The notes under the pieces were generated by a model. It ran no database searches. It was not told the origin of the DNA and was given only the letters and a program-made list of their open reading frames with translations. A stretch of DNA of 64,000 nt from Bacteroidota bacterium (GTDB lineage Bacteria; Bacteroidota; Bacteroidia; Cytophagales; Cytophagaceae): positions 1 through 64,000 of the forward strand of contig JAEWAY010000010.1 of NCBI GenBank assembly GCA_023391415.1, read 5' to 3'. Both the position numbers and the translations under genes were made by a program. Positions 9,136 to 17,843 of this stretch are shown in pieces (position 1 is the first letter of the stretch; every line of letters starts with the position of its first letter).

Positions 9136-10296
9136 TTACTCAATGATTTTAGCTTTAATGAACGGCTTGGAACGATCAAAAATATACCGGTAAGTATAAT
9201 GTGTCTTGACGACTCTGGCTCCTACTGATTCACATATCTTGATCATTTTTGGATTAAAGCTTCCAATCCAGTTCATTTCAAAATCCGTATATCGTCCGGA
9301 AGGTTGAATTTTCTTCGCCGCGGCCATCACGATAGCCCCTTCCATACCCTTTCCCTGAAATTCCGGTATTACTCCAAACGCCACTCCAAACATTTTTTTA
9401 CATACTCCAGTCAACTTATAGTACATAAACTTTACTTTACCCCACCAATTCAGGCTCCCATTCAATCTTTTGAATATCTGGTTCAGCTCCGGAATCATAA
9501 TAAAAAACGCGATTGGCTCATTCTGGTAATAGGCGAACCACACAAGCTCTTCGTCCAGCACCGGCTTTAATTGATTCATACTGGCCATGGCCTGCGCCTT
9601 GGACATTTCCCTTACACCGGCATGCTTCACCCAGGCTTTATTATATATATACCTAAAATCTTCACCATATTTCTCAAGTTTAGATTTTTTGATGTGCTCA
9701 AAAGTAAAATGAGGGTCCCGGTTAACACGATCCGCTTTTTCCTGATAGGATGGTGGCAAAGGATCCTCTACCTTCCTATGATAGGTATATTGCTCAAAGT
9801 AAAGTCCAAAGCCATACTCTTCAAAAAACTCCTTATAATAAGCGAAATTGTAGGGCATACAGTAATTTGGCTCGGTAAAACCATCGACCAAAAGCCCCCA
9901 CCAATTATTCCTCTCACCAAAGTTGATAGGACCATCCATCGCTTCCATTCCTTTCCCGACAAGCCATTCCTTACAGGTATCAAACAGCTTGAACGCGGCC
10001 TGCCGATCATGGATACATTCAAAAAAGCCCATCCCTCCATTGACATATTCCGTAGTATTGGCTGTTTTTCTATTTATAAAGGCGGCGACGCGTCCTATCG
10101 TTTCGTTTCGGTCATTGACCAGAAGCCAGCGAATAGCCTCTCCATGACGAAAAAATTTATTGACTTTGGGATCAAAGACTCCCTCGATATCCTTATCAAG
10201 AGGCCTGATCCAAGACTCTTCATTCTTATAAAGACGGACAGGAAACTTCAGAAACTCTTTTCTGGTACCGGCGTCTTGAACCTCTATTACTTTCAT
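9136..10296 (-). CDS. GNAT-like N-acetyltransferase family protein
   Basis: A 386-residue soluble protein. It starts MKVIEVQDAGTRKEFLKFP and resembles the Bacteroidota proteins usually annotated as N-acetyltransferase or hypothetical. The first half (about 55-110) contains RWLLVNDRNETIGRVAAF, which matches the central strands of a GNAT fold. A second GNAT-like unit follows near residues 245-350, with FGVIPEFQGKGMEGAIV resembling the acetyl-CoA loop (R/QGxGxE). The ATG at 10296 fits the family better than a longer upstream frame that adds an unlikely basic tail. Substrate unknown. Confidence 0.7.
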   Translation of the reverse strand: MKVIEVQDAGTRKEFLKFPVRLYKNEESWIRPLDKDIEGVFDPKVNKFFRHGEAIRWLLVNDRNETIGRVAAFINRKTANTTEYVNGGMGFFECIHDRQAAFKLFDTCKEWLVGKGMEAMDGPINFGERNNWWGLLVDGFTEPNYCMPYNFAYYKEFFEEYGFGLYFEQYTYHRKVEDPLPPSYQEKADRVNRDPHFTFEHIKKSKLEKYGEDFRYIYNKAWVKHAGVREMSKAQAMASMNQLKPVLDEELVWFAYYQNEPIAFFIMIPELNQIFKRLNGSLNWWGKVKFMYYKLTGVCKKMFGVAFGVIPEFQGKGMEGAIVMAAAKKIQPSGRYTDFEMNWIGSFNPKMIKICESVGARVVKTHYTYRYIFDRSKPFIKAKIIE

Positions 10297-10493
10297 CGCC
10301 AGCAAAAATAAGAAAATATCCCTACCTCGACTCCTTAAATCATAAATGATTTTACCGCGACATATAATTGTACAAGGCCTTCTTTTAGCATACAATTTAT
10401 TGATTAAAAATAAATTAAAATAAAATCAAGCGATAAGAGTTAACAAAAAAGATCAATAGGCGGTTCTTCTGGTAAGGTTGTAAACTTTAAGAT

Positions 10494-10688
10494 ATGAAAA
10501 AGATAGTTGGAATTATAACCGTAGGAACCGCTCTGGCTCTAACTTTCGCTTCCTGTGAGGAACCAAGGAAAAACGAGAATGCTTCGACCATGGAAGATAC
10601 CACTAGTTCTGGATATAGAGGAGGTGAAAACGAAGAAATGATAGAAACAACGGATACTTCAACGACTGAAACCGAAATCAGACAATAG
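10494..10688 (+). CDS. Small secreted lipoprotein, Glu/Thr-rich
   Basis: A 64-residue product with a short hydrophobic signal (KKIVGIITVGTALALTF) ending in a lipobox-like FASC. The remainder is hydrophilic and rich in Glu, Thr and Ser, without predicted structure. It resembles the second small acidic lipoprotein at 14090. Function unknown; small envelope lipoproteins of this kind are common in Bacteroidota. Confidence 0.6.
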   Translation: MKKIVGIITVGTALALTFASCEEPRKNENASTMEDTTSSGYRGGENEEMIETTDTSTTETEIRQ

Positions 10689-10770
10689 CGAACGGTAAAT
10701 CAATACAAGGGAGACTGTTCGATCAAGCGCGGTCTCCCACTTGTTTTTTCAACACATTCACCATGTTATA

Positions 10771-11361
10771 ATGAAAGACCATGAATTGTTAAAGCTTATT
10801 CAGGAGTACTCTTACTTAGGTATTTTTTTATGGTTTTCTCTTATCCAATTGATATTTCCAATACCACAGGAAATCGCGCTTATAAGCATCGGCTATATCT
10901 CTACGCATATTGACATTAATATCCTATTGTCAATGGGCGCTTCCGCGATCGGAATCGCCGTCTCCGATATTCTATTATTCTATTTGGCGCGATCAGGGAG
11001 CAAAATCACCCAAAGCCTGATATCGAAATTCAGCAAAACATGGCGTAAAAGAGTGGAAGCGGATATTGACTCCAATACGGTTAAAACCCTTTTTGTTTTA
11101 CTCATGCTTCCAGAGGCTCGAATGATCGCTCCACTTATTGCCGGAATCATGGGTATTTCGATCAAGCGTTTTCTTATGATCGATCTACTGGCCAATAGCC
11201 TTTTAAGCATCGCCTATATACTATTGGGCAAGTTTTTCTATTCGACTTTGCAAAAAATAGGTGGTGATTTCCGTTCATATGATCATTATATATTCATTGG
11301 TATTATGTTAGTAGCCGCGATTATACTTTTCTTCTTTATCCGAAGGAAATACATGAAGTAG
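10771..11361 (+). CDS. DedA/VTT-domain membrane protein
   Basis: A 196-residue multi-pass membrane protein. The first long reentrant region has FPIPQEIALISIGYIS (about 25-42), like the FPGE/PPIPSE motif of the DedA (SNARE-associated, VTT) family. A conserved Arg occurs in LPEARMIAPLIAG (about 113-125). DedA proteins are implicated in lipid scrambling and envelope homeostasis. I chose the ATG at 10771 (MKDHELLK); an upstream TTG would add ten residues. It stands alone ahead of the tRNA-Val gene. Confidence 0.82.
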   Translation: MKDHELLKLIQEYSYLGIFLWFSLIQLIFPIPQEIALISIGYISTHIDINILLSMGASAIGIAVSDILLFYLARSGSKITQSLISKFSKTWRKRVEADIDSNTVKTLFVLLMLPEARMIAPLIAGIMGISIKRFLMIDLLANSLLSIAYILLGKFFYSTLQKIGGDFRSYDHYIFIGIMLVAAIILFFFIRRKYMK

Positions 11362-11431
11362 CGATTAAACGACCATTCCCAAGCTCGCTCCGGGCATACT
11401 TGAAAATAATTTTATTTTTTTAGATTTAAGT

Positions 11432-11462
11432 TTGGATTCTTAAAAAAGACCCGCTACTTTTG
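11432..11462 (+). promoter_or_regulatory. Promoter of tRNA-Val
   Basis: TTG (11432-11434), 20-nt spacer, TACTTTTG (11455-11462): an exact TAnnTTTG match about 19 nt ahead of the mature tRNA 5' end. Confidence 0.75.
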
Positions 11463-11480
11463 CGTCACCAAATGAGACAA

Positions 11481-11555
11481 GGGATCATAGCTCAGCTGGT
11501 TCAGAGCACCTGCCTTACAAGCAGGGGGTCATAGGTTCGAATCCTATTGGTCCCA
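11481..11555 (+). tRNA. tRNA-Val (anticodon TAC)
   Basis: A 75-nt cloverleaf. The acceptor stem GGGATCA pairs with TGGTCCC plus discriminator A. The anticodon stem CCTGC/GCAGG encloses loop CTTACAA with anticodon TAC (valine, GTA codons). The T-arm contains GGTTCGAATCC. CCA is not encoded. It has its own promoter and terminator, so it is a single-gene transcription unit. Confidence 0.97.
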
Positions 11556-11561
11556 CTAGAG

Positions 11562-11593
11562 AAAGCCACTTTCAAACGAAGGTGGCTTTTTTT
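11562..11593 (+). terminator. Rho-independent terminator after tRNA-Val
   Basis: AAAGCCACTTTC and GAAGGTGGCTTT form a 12-bp stem with one wobble and an AAAC loop, followed by a T run. Confidence 0.85.
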
Positions 11594-11682
11594 ATTTAAT
11601 TCTTTATTTTAATCCCTCGACTCTATAAAAAACTTTCCTCCCCTCACAAAATCAAAGTCCTGAGTTAACTAAATCAATTAAA

Positions 11683-12999
11683 TTATAGGGAAACCTGATA
11701 TTGTAGATAATACAAGCCTTTCCTTGAATCACTTGTAATATCTCCATTAGACCGAATATAATATACCGGACGGCTTTCATAGTTAAGAGAAAGTTTGGAG
11801 CGATTGCCCGCGATCAGGTAATTTAATCCAATATTATATACAGTGACAGGATCTCTAAGCGCCTTGTAGTTGCCATACATCAAAGAAGCATATGGCTGCA
11901 AGGTTCCTCTACTTTCATCCCCAAACAGCTTTTTTGGCAATAGATACCCCGCCTGAGAATATACGACGTCCCCTGTACCCATCATCGGAAAAGCGATGCC
12001 TGCCCCGTTAAATGATGCCGCGGTCGTTGTTCCTGTATAAGGATTGTTTACTCCGACATTCCGGATGTAATTTTGGCCATAGTTGTTATTGAAATATGCC
12101 AGATAAGATGAAAGGGCGGTGCCCTTTGCCGAGTTCAGAGGCATATCCAGAAAGGCGTCGGTAGCCAATAACATCAGACTGGAATACGACGTATCCATTC
12201 CTTTGAGCCGCCACATTCCCTTGTCCTGAAAGATAAATCCCGCTCCAATATTGAATACGGTCTTCTTGCCCAGATAGGAGCCAATCATGTAGGGTGTGGC
12301 ATGTCCTTCTTTGTCCAGAAATTGATAAAAAAAATATCCCTGATACATAGGCCCGGCTCCTTTAACGGCAAAATCACTCGCTACGCCAATATCTTTGGTA
12401 ATACCAGTATAAGACGCGGATGGCGCGAAAGGATTACTAAATATAACCCGATAATCCAGTTTCCCTATTTGACCCCGGGCATACGCGCTTAATCTTCGGC
12501 TAAACTGATCCGTAATACCGGTAGTGGCTTGAGCGAACACTGGCAAATCCGCCGTAAGAATGGTTCCCGCGCTGGGTTGGGTAACACGGGAAAGCCCTGA
12601 AGCTCCCGTCAGCCCGCCGCCCATCTTTAGCGCGCCATCCTTTAAAAGATAATATTCCCCGAGAGCGTCATGAAAAAAAGCGCCTAGCTGCTTGGTATTA
12701 GCCATATTAAAACTGTTCTGCCCAAACTGAAAATAGACAAACGCGCGATTGGCTACTTCTCCATAGAGCTGGATACGCGTTCGTCTCAGCGATACGTCTA
12801 CCAAAGAAGACTTAGGGGCGCCAAACTGAGTCGAACCCGGATTGGCCTCGCTATAGCGCAACCATACCTGATTAAGAAAGGCGACTCTTATATAGCGCGA
12901 CCCGTCTTCATTCAGACTAAACTGAAGCGCCTTGTCCTGAGCATGGCAGAAGCTTATACCTAATACGGCGACAGCCGCGTACATCAACAACATTCTCAT
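11683..12999 (-). CDS. Outer-membrane porin, OprO/OprP-like
   Basis: A 438-residue protein with a cleavable signal peptide (LLMYAAVAVLGISFCHA followed by QDKAL). The mature part is made of alternating amphipathic strands and ends in an aromatic/aliphatic strand (YYLQYQVSL), as expected for a beta-barrel. The N-terminal segment SLRRTRIQLYGEV with FVYFQFGQNSF resembles the phosphate-selective porin O/P family; substrate is not predictable. A TATATTTG element (minus strand, 13020-13027) lies just upstream of the start and probably belongs to its promoter, although the matching TTG is not well placed. Confidence 0.8.
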   Translation of the reverse strand: MRMLLMYAAVAVLGISFCHAQDKALQFSLNEDGSRYIRVAFLNQVWLRYSEANPGSTQFGAPKSSLVDVSLRRTRIQLYGEVANRAFVYFQFGQNSFNMANTKQLGAFFHDALGEYYLLKDGALKMGGGLTGASGLSRVTQPSAGTILTADLPVFAQATTGITDQFSRRLSAYARGQIGKLDYRVIFSNPFAPSASYTGITKDIGVASDFAVKGAGPMYQGYFFYQFLDKEGHATPYMIGSYLGKKTVFNIGAGFIFQDKGMWRLKGMDTSYSSLMLLATDAFLDMPLNSAKGTALSSYLAYFNNNYGQNYIRNVGVNNPYTGTTTAASFNGAGIAFPMMGTGDVVYSQAGYLLPKKLFGDESRGTLQPYASLMYGNYKALRDPVTVYNIGLNYLIAGNRSKLSLNYESRPVYYIRSNGDITSDSRKGLYYLQYQVSL

Positions 13000-13227
13000 C
13001 TTATTGAAAAAACACGATACAAATATATCGGGATATCCGACCCGGTCTTATAAGCAACTAATGTTCCAAGATGACCAAATTGAGATGTCAAATCCGTACC
13101 GATTTTTACGTAAAAACTAAAAGATCCTAATCTAAATTCGTTTTCATTACCAACCGGGATAAAGGGTAAATTTTTATCCCGATTGGGTCAATGATCAACA
13201 ACTAGAGGTCGCTGACCACGGTACATT

Positions 13228-13824
13228 TTACAGATATATCTTCAAGAGTTCTTCTTTTTCAGACTCCCCCAATGGCTTCTCCCCACCTGGTCGTACTTTA
13301 TATGTTTTTCCAGTCAGGTCACTGACATAGTAATCGCCCTCTTCCAACTGATCCATATCTTCCAAGGCCTGATTTAATAATTCATAATGCTGTCTTTCAG
13401 AATCCTCCGCGTAGGAAAAAGACTCCAACGCCATACAATTCTCCTCTTTCTCCGCTTTTTTTACGCGTTTCGAATATTCGGAACGGCCTTCTTTATTTTC
13501 GGACTTTAGCGCTTTTTTCAGATTCTCTCTGGTAGAGCCGACTTCCATATCTTCTATCGGAACTTCGCCAGGCACAACGCCCATCGCCCTGATCGCGGCC
13601 TTATGATTGTTCATATGAACACGTTCCGACTCAGACAACGCGGCGAAAAGTTCCGCTACTTCATGATAACCTTCCTTTTCCGCCTTTATAGCGTATTGCT
13701 CGTATTTTCGCGAAGCCATCGCTTCATCTTTATACGCTTCCCGCAGATTCCACAAAGTTCCACCCGATCCCATGCTGAATGAGGATAAACCTGTCACTAA
13801 CAAAATCAAACCTATATGCTTCAT
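13228..13824 (-). CDS. Exported rubrerythrin-like ferritin-fold protein
   Basis: A 198-residue protein with an N-terminal hydrophobic signal (KHIGLILLVTGLSSFSMG), implying export. The body is a four-helix diiron bundle: helix 1 has NLREAYKDEAMASRKYEQY, helix 2 SESERVHMNNH, helix 3 KALKSENKEGRSEY and helix 4 EDSERQHYELL. Together they retain the E...ExxH pairs that bind the two irons in rubrerythrin. The C-terminal stretch YYVSDLTGKTY aligns with the rubredoxin-like start YxC-x2-C but both cysteines are gone. Rubrerythrins reduce peroxide; without rubredoxin this one would need another electron donor (inference). Confidence 0.78.
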   Translation of the reverse strand: MKHIGLILLVTGLSSFSMGSGGTLWNLREAYKDEAMASRKYEQYAIKAEKEGYHEVAELFAALSESERVHMNNHKAAIRAMGVVPGEVPIEDMEVGSTRENLKKALKSENKEGRSEYSKRVKKAEKEENCMALESFSYAEDSERQHYELLNQALEDMDQLEEGDYYVSDLTGKTYKVRPGGEKPLGESEKEELLKIYL

Positions 13825-14089
13825 GTCACTTCTCTTTTTACGCCCTATGACTACAACGAGGCCGATTTTAAGGAAGTTCTTTCAGCTAACCATCAGAGTA
13901 TAAATTCCAGAGCAATCGATCGCGAACTCTAAAGACGAATAAACCAATCCGATATCTATTGAAAAGTAAAGCTGATCAAATTCTTATACAAAATTTTATT
14001 ATTGTATTTCCTTTTAAAAGCCAATTTTTAGCCTTATTATTGGAGTGTTTAACTTCGTTTAACCAATTAAAATTTAACTACCCAGTATT

Positions 14090-14317
14090 ATGAAGAAAGT
14101 ATTCGCACTCCTATTCGCCGCTTCCCTGTTCACTTTCGTCGCTTGTGAGCAAAAGGCGGAAACCTCCGCCAGCGTTGAAGAAGCAACTGTAGCTGAAGAA
14201 GCGGCTCCCGCTGAAGACGTTGAAGCTGTTGAAATAGTGGAAGAAGAAGCTGATTCCGCTGAAGCCACTGAAGAAACTGTTGTAACTGAAGAAGCGACGG
14301 AAGAATCAGCTCAGTAA
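14090..14317 (+). CDS. Small acidic lipoprotein, low complexity
   Basis: A 75-residue protein with a signal KKVFALLFAASLFTFVAC ending in a lipobox Cys. The mature tail is almost entirely Glu, Ala, Val and Thr in imperfect VEEAT/EEAA-type repeats. Function unknown; the tail is probably disordered. It stands alone and is followed by a strong terminator, so it appears to be a well-defined transcription unit. It resembles the lipoprotein at 10494. Confidence 0.7.
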   Translation: MKKVFALLFAASLFTFVACEQKAETSASVEEATVAEEAAPAEDVEAVEIVEEEADSAEATEETVVTEEATEESAQ

Positions 14318-14352
14318 TCAAAAGTTATTGATTTAAAAGCAATATCGCTTTC

Positions 14353-14387
14353 AAAAAAGGTTTCAGATCGTCTGAAACCTTTTTTTT
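14353..14387 (+). terminator. Rho-independent terminator after the acidic lipoprotein
   Basis: AAAAAAGGTTTCAGA and TCTGAAACCTTTTTT are a perfect inverted repeat with a TCG loop and extended T run. Confidence 0.9.
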
Positions 14388-14490
14388 GCGCCTTATCCCC
14401 TCTCCCCCTAATTCGTCATAGCTCCCAAAACACCCACGTTTAAACAATTCTCTATAGAAACGTGATTATATTTGATATAGATAAAGGGAA

Positions 14491-15768
14491 GTGACATTTC
14501 AGCCAGAAAAAAACAATCATTGGTGGTTAGCTATATTATCCGGCATTTTGCTATGGTCCGCGTGGGCGGAAGGCGCTCTCGGATTTTTACTGCACACCGC
14601 GCTGATTCCGCTACTGATTATTGAGTCGGAATTATCGGAGCGTCCCTATAAAAAAAAAGCTACGCGTTACTTTCTCCTTCTACTACTGTCTTTTACACTA
14701 TGGCATAGCTTGTCAGCCTGGAGTACTACCCGCTTTGAGACGACTACGATTATTATCAGAGCCTTAATGTCTGCAATTCCCATGATGTTGTTTTTCTTCA
14801 CAAAGAAAACCGCCGGGAACATCGCCGGATATTTTTCATTGATCATGTACTGGATCGCTTTTGAATACATTTATTCGTATTGGGGTGAAAAAACCCTGTG
14901 GCCCATATTGGGCAATGGTTTTTCGTCCCTGACTTACTTAATCCAATGGTACGAAATTACCGGTTCACAGGGAGGTTCATCATGGATCCTAGCCGGCAAT
15001 CTCATTTTATTTCATTCGATCCAAAACAGACGAATAAACAGCCTGGGAATCACAATCTTCGCGATGCTATTCATAATTCCATCCTCCATATCCCTGATCC
15101 GTTACTTAAGCTATCACAATATGGATCATCCATATAAAGTCATCATTATTGAACCTTTTTCTCGTCTCAATCAATCCTCATCGGCTGAATATACGTCCAT
15201 GCAAACACTCCATGATGGTTTCCAGGAGTCCCGAAAAGATCCGGAAACGTCCTCCAGCCTGCCGCATAAACCAAAAAACGGCGGAGAAGCCAGAGGACGA
15301 ACAACATGGCTGACCTCTCCAACGACAACTTGGATATCAAAAAAAAATAAGCGCGCTAGATCCTTTATCCAAAGCGGTTTATTCAACATCAATCAATTTC
15401 CGACAGGAGAAACCATAACCGGACGCGTGCGACAAGGCGCGCGTTTTATAGTCCTTATCGCCAATCAGGAAACGGACGCTCATATTCAATATACCCGTTT
15501 GCGAAGCATTGAAACCCGAAGAGATATTATTCTCGTCTCGGAAGGAGAATCAGTCTTTCATATCAATCAGAAAGGCGACATAATGGATGTCTCCATATTC
15601 TCCGAACCTCCACCGAAATTACAGGGAAACGATATACGACTGAATGATCTTAAAACATTTTATGTTAAATATGGTGATTATATAGGCATAAGCTCACTAT
15701 ATTTTTCATTAATTTGCATATTCATATTGCTAGGAGGAATTCTTGTCAACAGAACAAACTTTATATGA
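14491..15768 (+). CDS. Lnt-like membrane protein lacking catalytic residues
   Basis: A 425-residue protein with N-terminal membrane segments as in apolipoprotein N-acyltransferase (Lnt), including the Lnt-like stretch LIQWYEITGSQGGSSWIL (about 151-168). A shortened nitrilase-like domain (about 215-395) follows, then a C-terminal membrane helix. The nitrilase half keeps framework motifs (VRQGARFIVLIAN, RLRSIETRRDI, INQKGDI, VKYGDYIG). The position of the nucleophilic Cys (normally ICYES) reads LFNINQ, and no Cys occurs in the nitrilase domain. The usual Glu and Lys segments are also missing. It is probably a non-catalytic paralogue. The GTG start is tentative. Its stop overlaps the next gene. 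Confidence 0.72.
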   Translation: MTFQPEKNNHWWLAILSGILLWSAWAEGALGFLLHTALIPLLIIESELSERPYKKKATRYFLLLLLSFTLWHSLSAWSTTRFETTTIIIRALMSAIPMMLFFFTKKTAGNIAGYFSLIMYWIAFEYIYSYWGEKTLWPILGNGFSSLTYLIQWYEITGSQGGSSWILAGNLILFHSIQNRRINSLGITIFAMLFIIPSSISLIRYLSYHNMDHPYKVIIIEPFSRLNQSSSAEYTSMQTLHDGFQESRKDPETSSSLPHKPKNGGEARGRTTWLTSPTTTWISKKNKRARSFIQSGLFNINQFPTGETITGRVRQGARFIVLIANQETDAHIQYTRLRSIETRRDIILVSEGESVFHINQKGDIMDVSIFSEPPPKLQGNDIRLNDLKTFYVKYGDYIGISSLYFSLICIFILLGGILVNRTNFI

Positions 15769-16565
15769 AAGCGGATCTTCAGGAACTATGTCTTCAAGTA
15801 ACGGAATTATCCAAATCCGTCGGAGCGTTTATAAAGAATGAAGCGGAAAACTTTGACCGTTCAAAAATTGAACATAAAGGACCTTCCGACCTTGTATCGT
15901 ACGTTGATAAGGAGGCGGAAAAAAAATTAGTAAAAGGACTCTCTGAAATCCTGCCGGAGGCGGGTTTTATTACAGAAGAGTCGACCGTAGCGCGAGAAGA
16001 CAAGGAGTATAAATGGGTAATCGACCCGCTTGACGGAACTACCAATTTTCTACACCAAATGCCTGTGTTTTCCATAAGCATCGCCCTGATGCACAAGAAC
16101 ATGGTGATCATTGGAGTAGTATACGAAATCAACAGGAATGAATGTTTTTATGCCTGGAAAAATGGGAAAGCCTGGCTCAATGGCAAGCAAATCACAGTCT
16201 CTCCGATCAACAATCTCCAGGAATCACTTATCGCCAGCGGATTTCCTTATAGTCAGGAAGGGAAATCAGCCCGTCATTTTACAATCCTGAGGGAATTGCA
16301 GGACCGAACCCACGGTATCCGCCGGCTTGGCTCGGCGGCTGTCGATCTTTCGTATGTCGCCTGTGGCCGCTTTGAAGCCTACTATGAGTTCAATCTACAC
16401 ATCTGGGATGTCGCCGCCGGCATACTTATTGTACAGGAAGCCGGAGGAACCTTACGCGACTTTGATGGTGGCGAAGATTATCTTTACGGAAAAGAAATTC
16501 TGGCCGCGGGCCCTCTCGCCAAAGAGGTATTAGATATCATCCAAAAACACTGGAACACAAAGTAA
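15765..16565 (+). CDS. Inositol monophosphatase family protein
   Basis: A 266-residue member of the Mg2+-dependent IMPase (SuhB) family, which hydrolyses inositol phosphates or related sugar phosphates. The metal-binding motifs are present: EESTV-type Glu near residue 70, DPLDGTTNF (about 87-95) and the C-terminal WDVAAG (about 214-219). The ATG at 15765 overlaps the stop of the Lnt-like gene (ATGA), so it is probably translated by coupling. Length is typical. The exact substrate is not determinable. Confidence 0.92.
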   Translation: MKADLQELCLQVTELSKSVGAFIKNEAENFDRSKIEHKGPSDLVSYVDKEAEKKLVKGLSEILPEAGFITEESTVAREDKEYKWVIDPLDGTTNFLHQMPVFSISIALMHKNMVIIGVVYEINRNECFYAWKNGKAWLNGKQITVSPINNLQESLIASGFPYSQEGKSARHFTILRELQDRTHGIRRLGSAAVDLSYVACGRFEAYYEFNLHIWDVAAGILIVQEAGGTLRDFDGGEDYLYGKEILAAGPLAKEVLDIIQKHWNTK

Positions 16566-16583
16566 AAATTCCGATTTTAGTAT

Positions 16584-16727
16584 ATGTTATTGCAATATCT
16601 GTTAATCGCCGGGCTTTTCGGGGGCGCTTCATATTATTTATTCCGACTTTTCCGTCGTCAGTTTGGCCAATCGGACAAGGGGTGCGCCAAAGGCTGCGGA
16701 TGCGATTCTGACAAGCCAGAGCTATAA
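16584..16727 (+). CDS. Tiny Cys-rich single-span membrane protein (FeoB-associated-like)
   Basis: A 47-residue product read from the ATG at 16584. It has one hydrophobic helix (LLQYLLIAGLFGGASYYLF), a basic cytoplasmic-type patch (RLFRRQ), and a short tail with Cys34, Cys38 and Cys40 (KGCAKGCGC). This is the pattern of the small FeoB-associated Cys-rich membrane proteins (PF12669-like) found in many bacteria, but no feoB lies nearby. It begins 18 nt after the IMPase gene and is probably co-transcribed. It converges on the radical SAM gene with a 12-nt gap. Confidence 0.65.
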   Translation: MLLQYLLIAGLFGGASYYLFRLFRRQFGQSDKGCAKGCGCDSDKPEL

Positions 16728-16739
16728 TCTTCCGATATG

Positions 16740-17762
16740 TCAGGCCCATACCTTGGCGCCTTCCGTACAATTGCGACATATTTCAATCTGGTCCCTGCCT
16801 CTGAGCAGGCTTTTTCTAAACTGATCGTAAGCCTGATTTTTCCATATAGCCTTGAAGGACGTATCCTGAAGCGCTCCCAATGTATATTGCCCATCCTTGT
16901 CGAAGCAACAGGGCACCACCTTTCCATCCCAAGTGATTACACAGGAATGCCACATCTTCCAGCAATTATCGCCCACCACGCTTTTAAGATGATACGCGCC
17001 ATCCTCCCCCAACGCGTACCTGGAATATTTATCATTCCGGGGAATTAGTGGCGAGCCCTCTTTATAATTATAGATTTGAGCGGTCTTATAAAGCACCTTA
17101 TCTACTCCAAGCTCCCTGGCCAGCTCCTTCACCTCTCCAATCTGATGTTCATTGGGGCCTACTACCAGAAATTGAAAAATAACATAAGGAGTGGATGATT
17201 TAAGTTTTTTTTTCCAACGCGTCACATGGCGGGTCCCTTCCAATACTTTAGAAAGCCTACCTCCAACACGGTAAGCCTCATATATTTCCTGAGTAGTCCC
17301 GTCAATGCTGATAATCAATCGATCCAAACCTGATTCGACCGTCTTCCTGGCTATTTCCTCCGTCAGATAATGTCCATTGGTACTCGTAGAGGTATAGATT
17401 CGTTTTTTGCTCGCGAATGTCGCCAAATCAAAAAACGACGGATGCAAATAAGGTTCGCCTTGAAAATAAAGTGTCAGATAAGCCAGATGAGGCGCCAGTT
17501 CCTCTATTGTTTTCTTGTAAGACTCCAAAGCCAGCATACCCGTAGGTCTTGTAAAGGAGCGTAAGCCACTCGGACATTCGGGACAGCGCAGATTGCAGGA
17601 GGTCGTCGGCTCATACGAAACGCTGAATGGCATGCCAAGATGAACGTTTTTCTTTGTCCATCCGGAAATCTTATAGGAAAGTAGCAAGAATATGTAATTC
17701 AATACCTTTCTGAGTGAAAGCTTATAAAAAAAATTAAGTCCATCTTTGACTTCGGCGATCAT
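16740..17762 (-). CDS. Radical SAM/SPASM domain protein
   Basis: A 340-residue radical S-adenosylmethionine enzyme. The [4Fe-4S] site is Cys56-x3-Cys60-x2-Cys63 (SCNLRCPEC). The C-terminal SPASM region supplies further cysteines (NCWKMWHSC, VVPCCFDKDG, CRNC) for auxiliary clusters, as in peptide- or cofactor-modifying maturases. Its substrate cannot be inferred: no short precursor peptide is evident beside it. It lies leftward, convergent with the IMPase group. Confidence 0.88.
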   Translation of the reverse strand: MIAEVKDGLNFFYKLSLRKVLNYIFLLLSYKISGWTKKNVHLGMPFSVSYEPTTSCNLRCPECPSGLRSFTRPTGMLALESYKKTIEELAPHLAYLTLYFQGEPYLHPSFFDLATFASKKRIYTSTSTNGHYLTEEIARKTVESGLDRLIISIDGTTQEIYEAYRVGGRLSKVLEGTRHVTRWKKKLKSSTPYVIFQFLVVGPNEHQIGEVKELARELGVDKVLYKTAQIYNYKEGSPLIPRNDKYSRYALGEDGAYHLKSVVGDNCWKMWHSCVITWDGKVVPCCFDKDGQYTLGALQDTSFKAIWKNQAYDQFRKSLLRGRDQIEICRNCTEGAKVWA

Positions 17763-17843
17763 GTTTTTGACTTGCTTTGTCCGCGACTATATATTTTAAG
17801 GACAAAGTTCCATAAAACATTATTTGGCAAAAGCGCGGGCCTG

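Noticed and set aside
9571..10311. 246-residue plus-strand frame opposite the acetyltransferase gene
   Set aside because: It is antisense to a gene with GNAT-like motifs and has no domain of its own.
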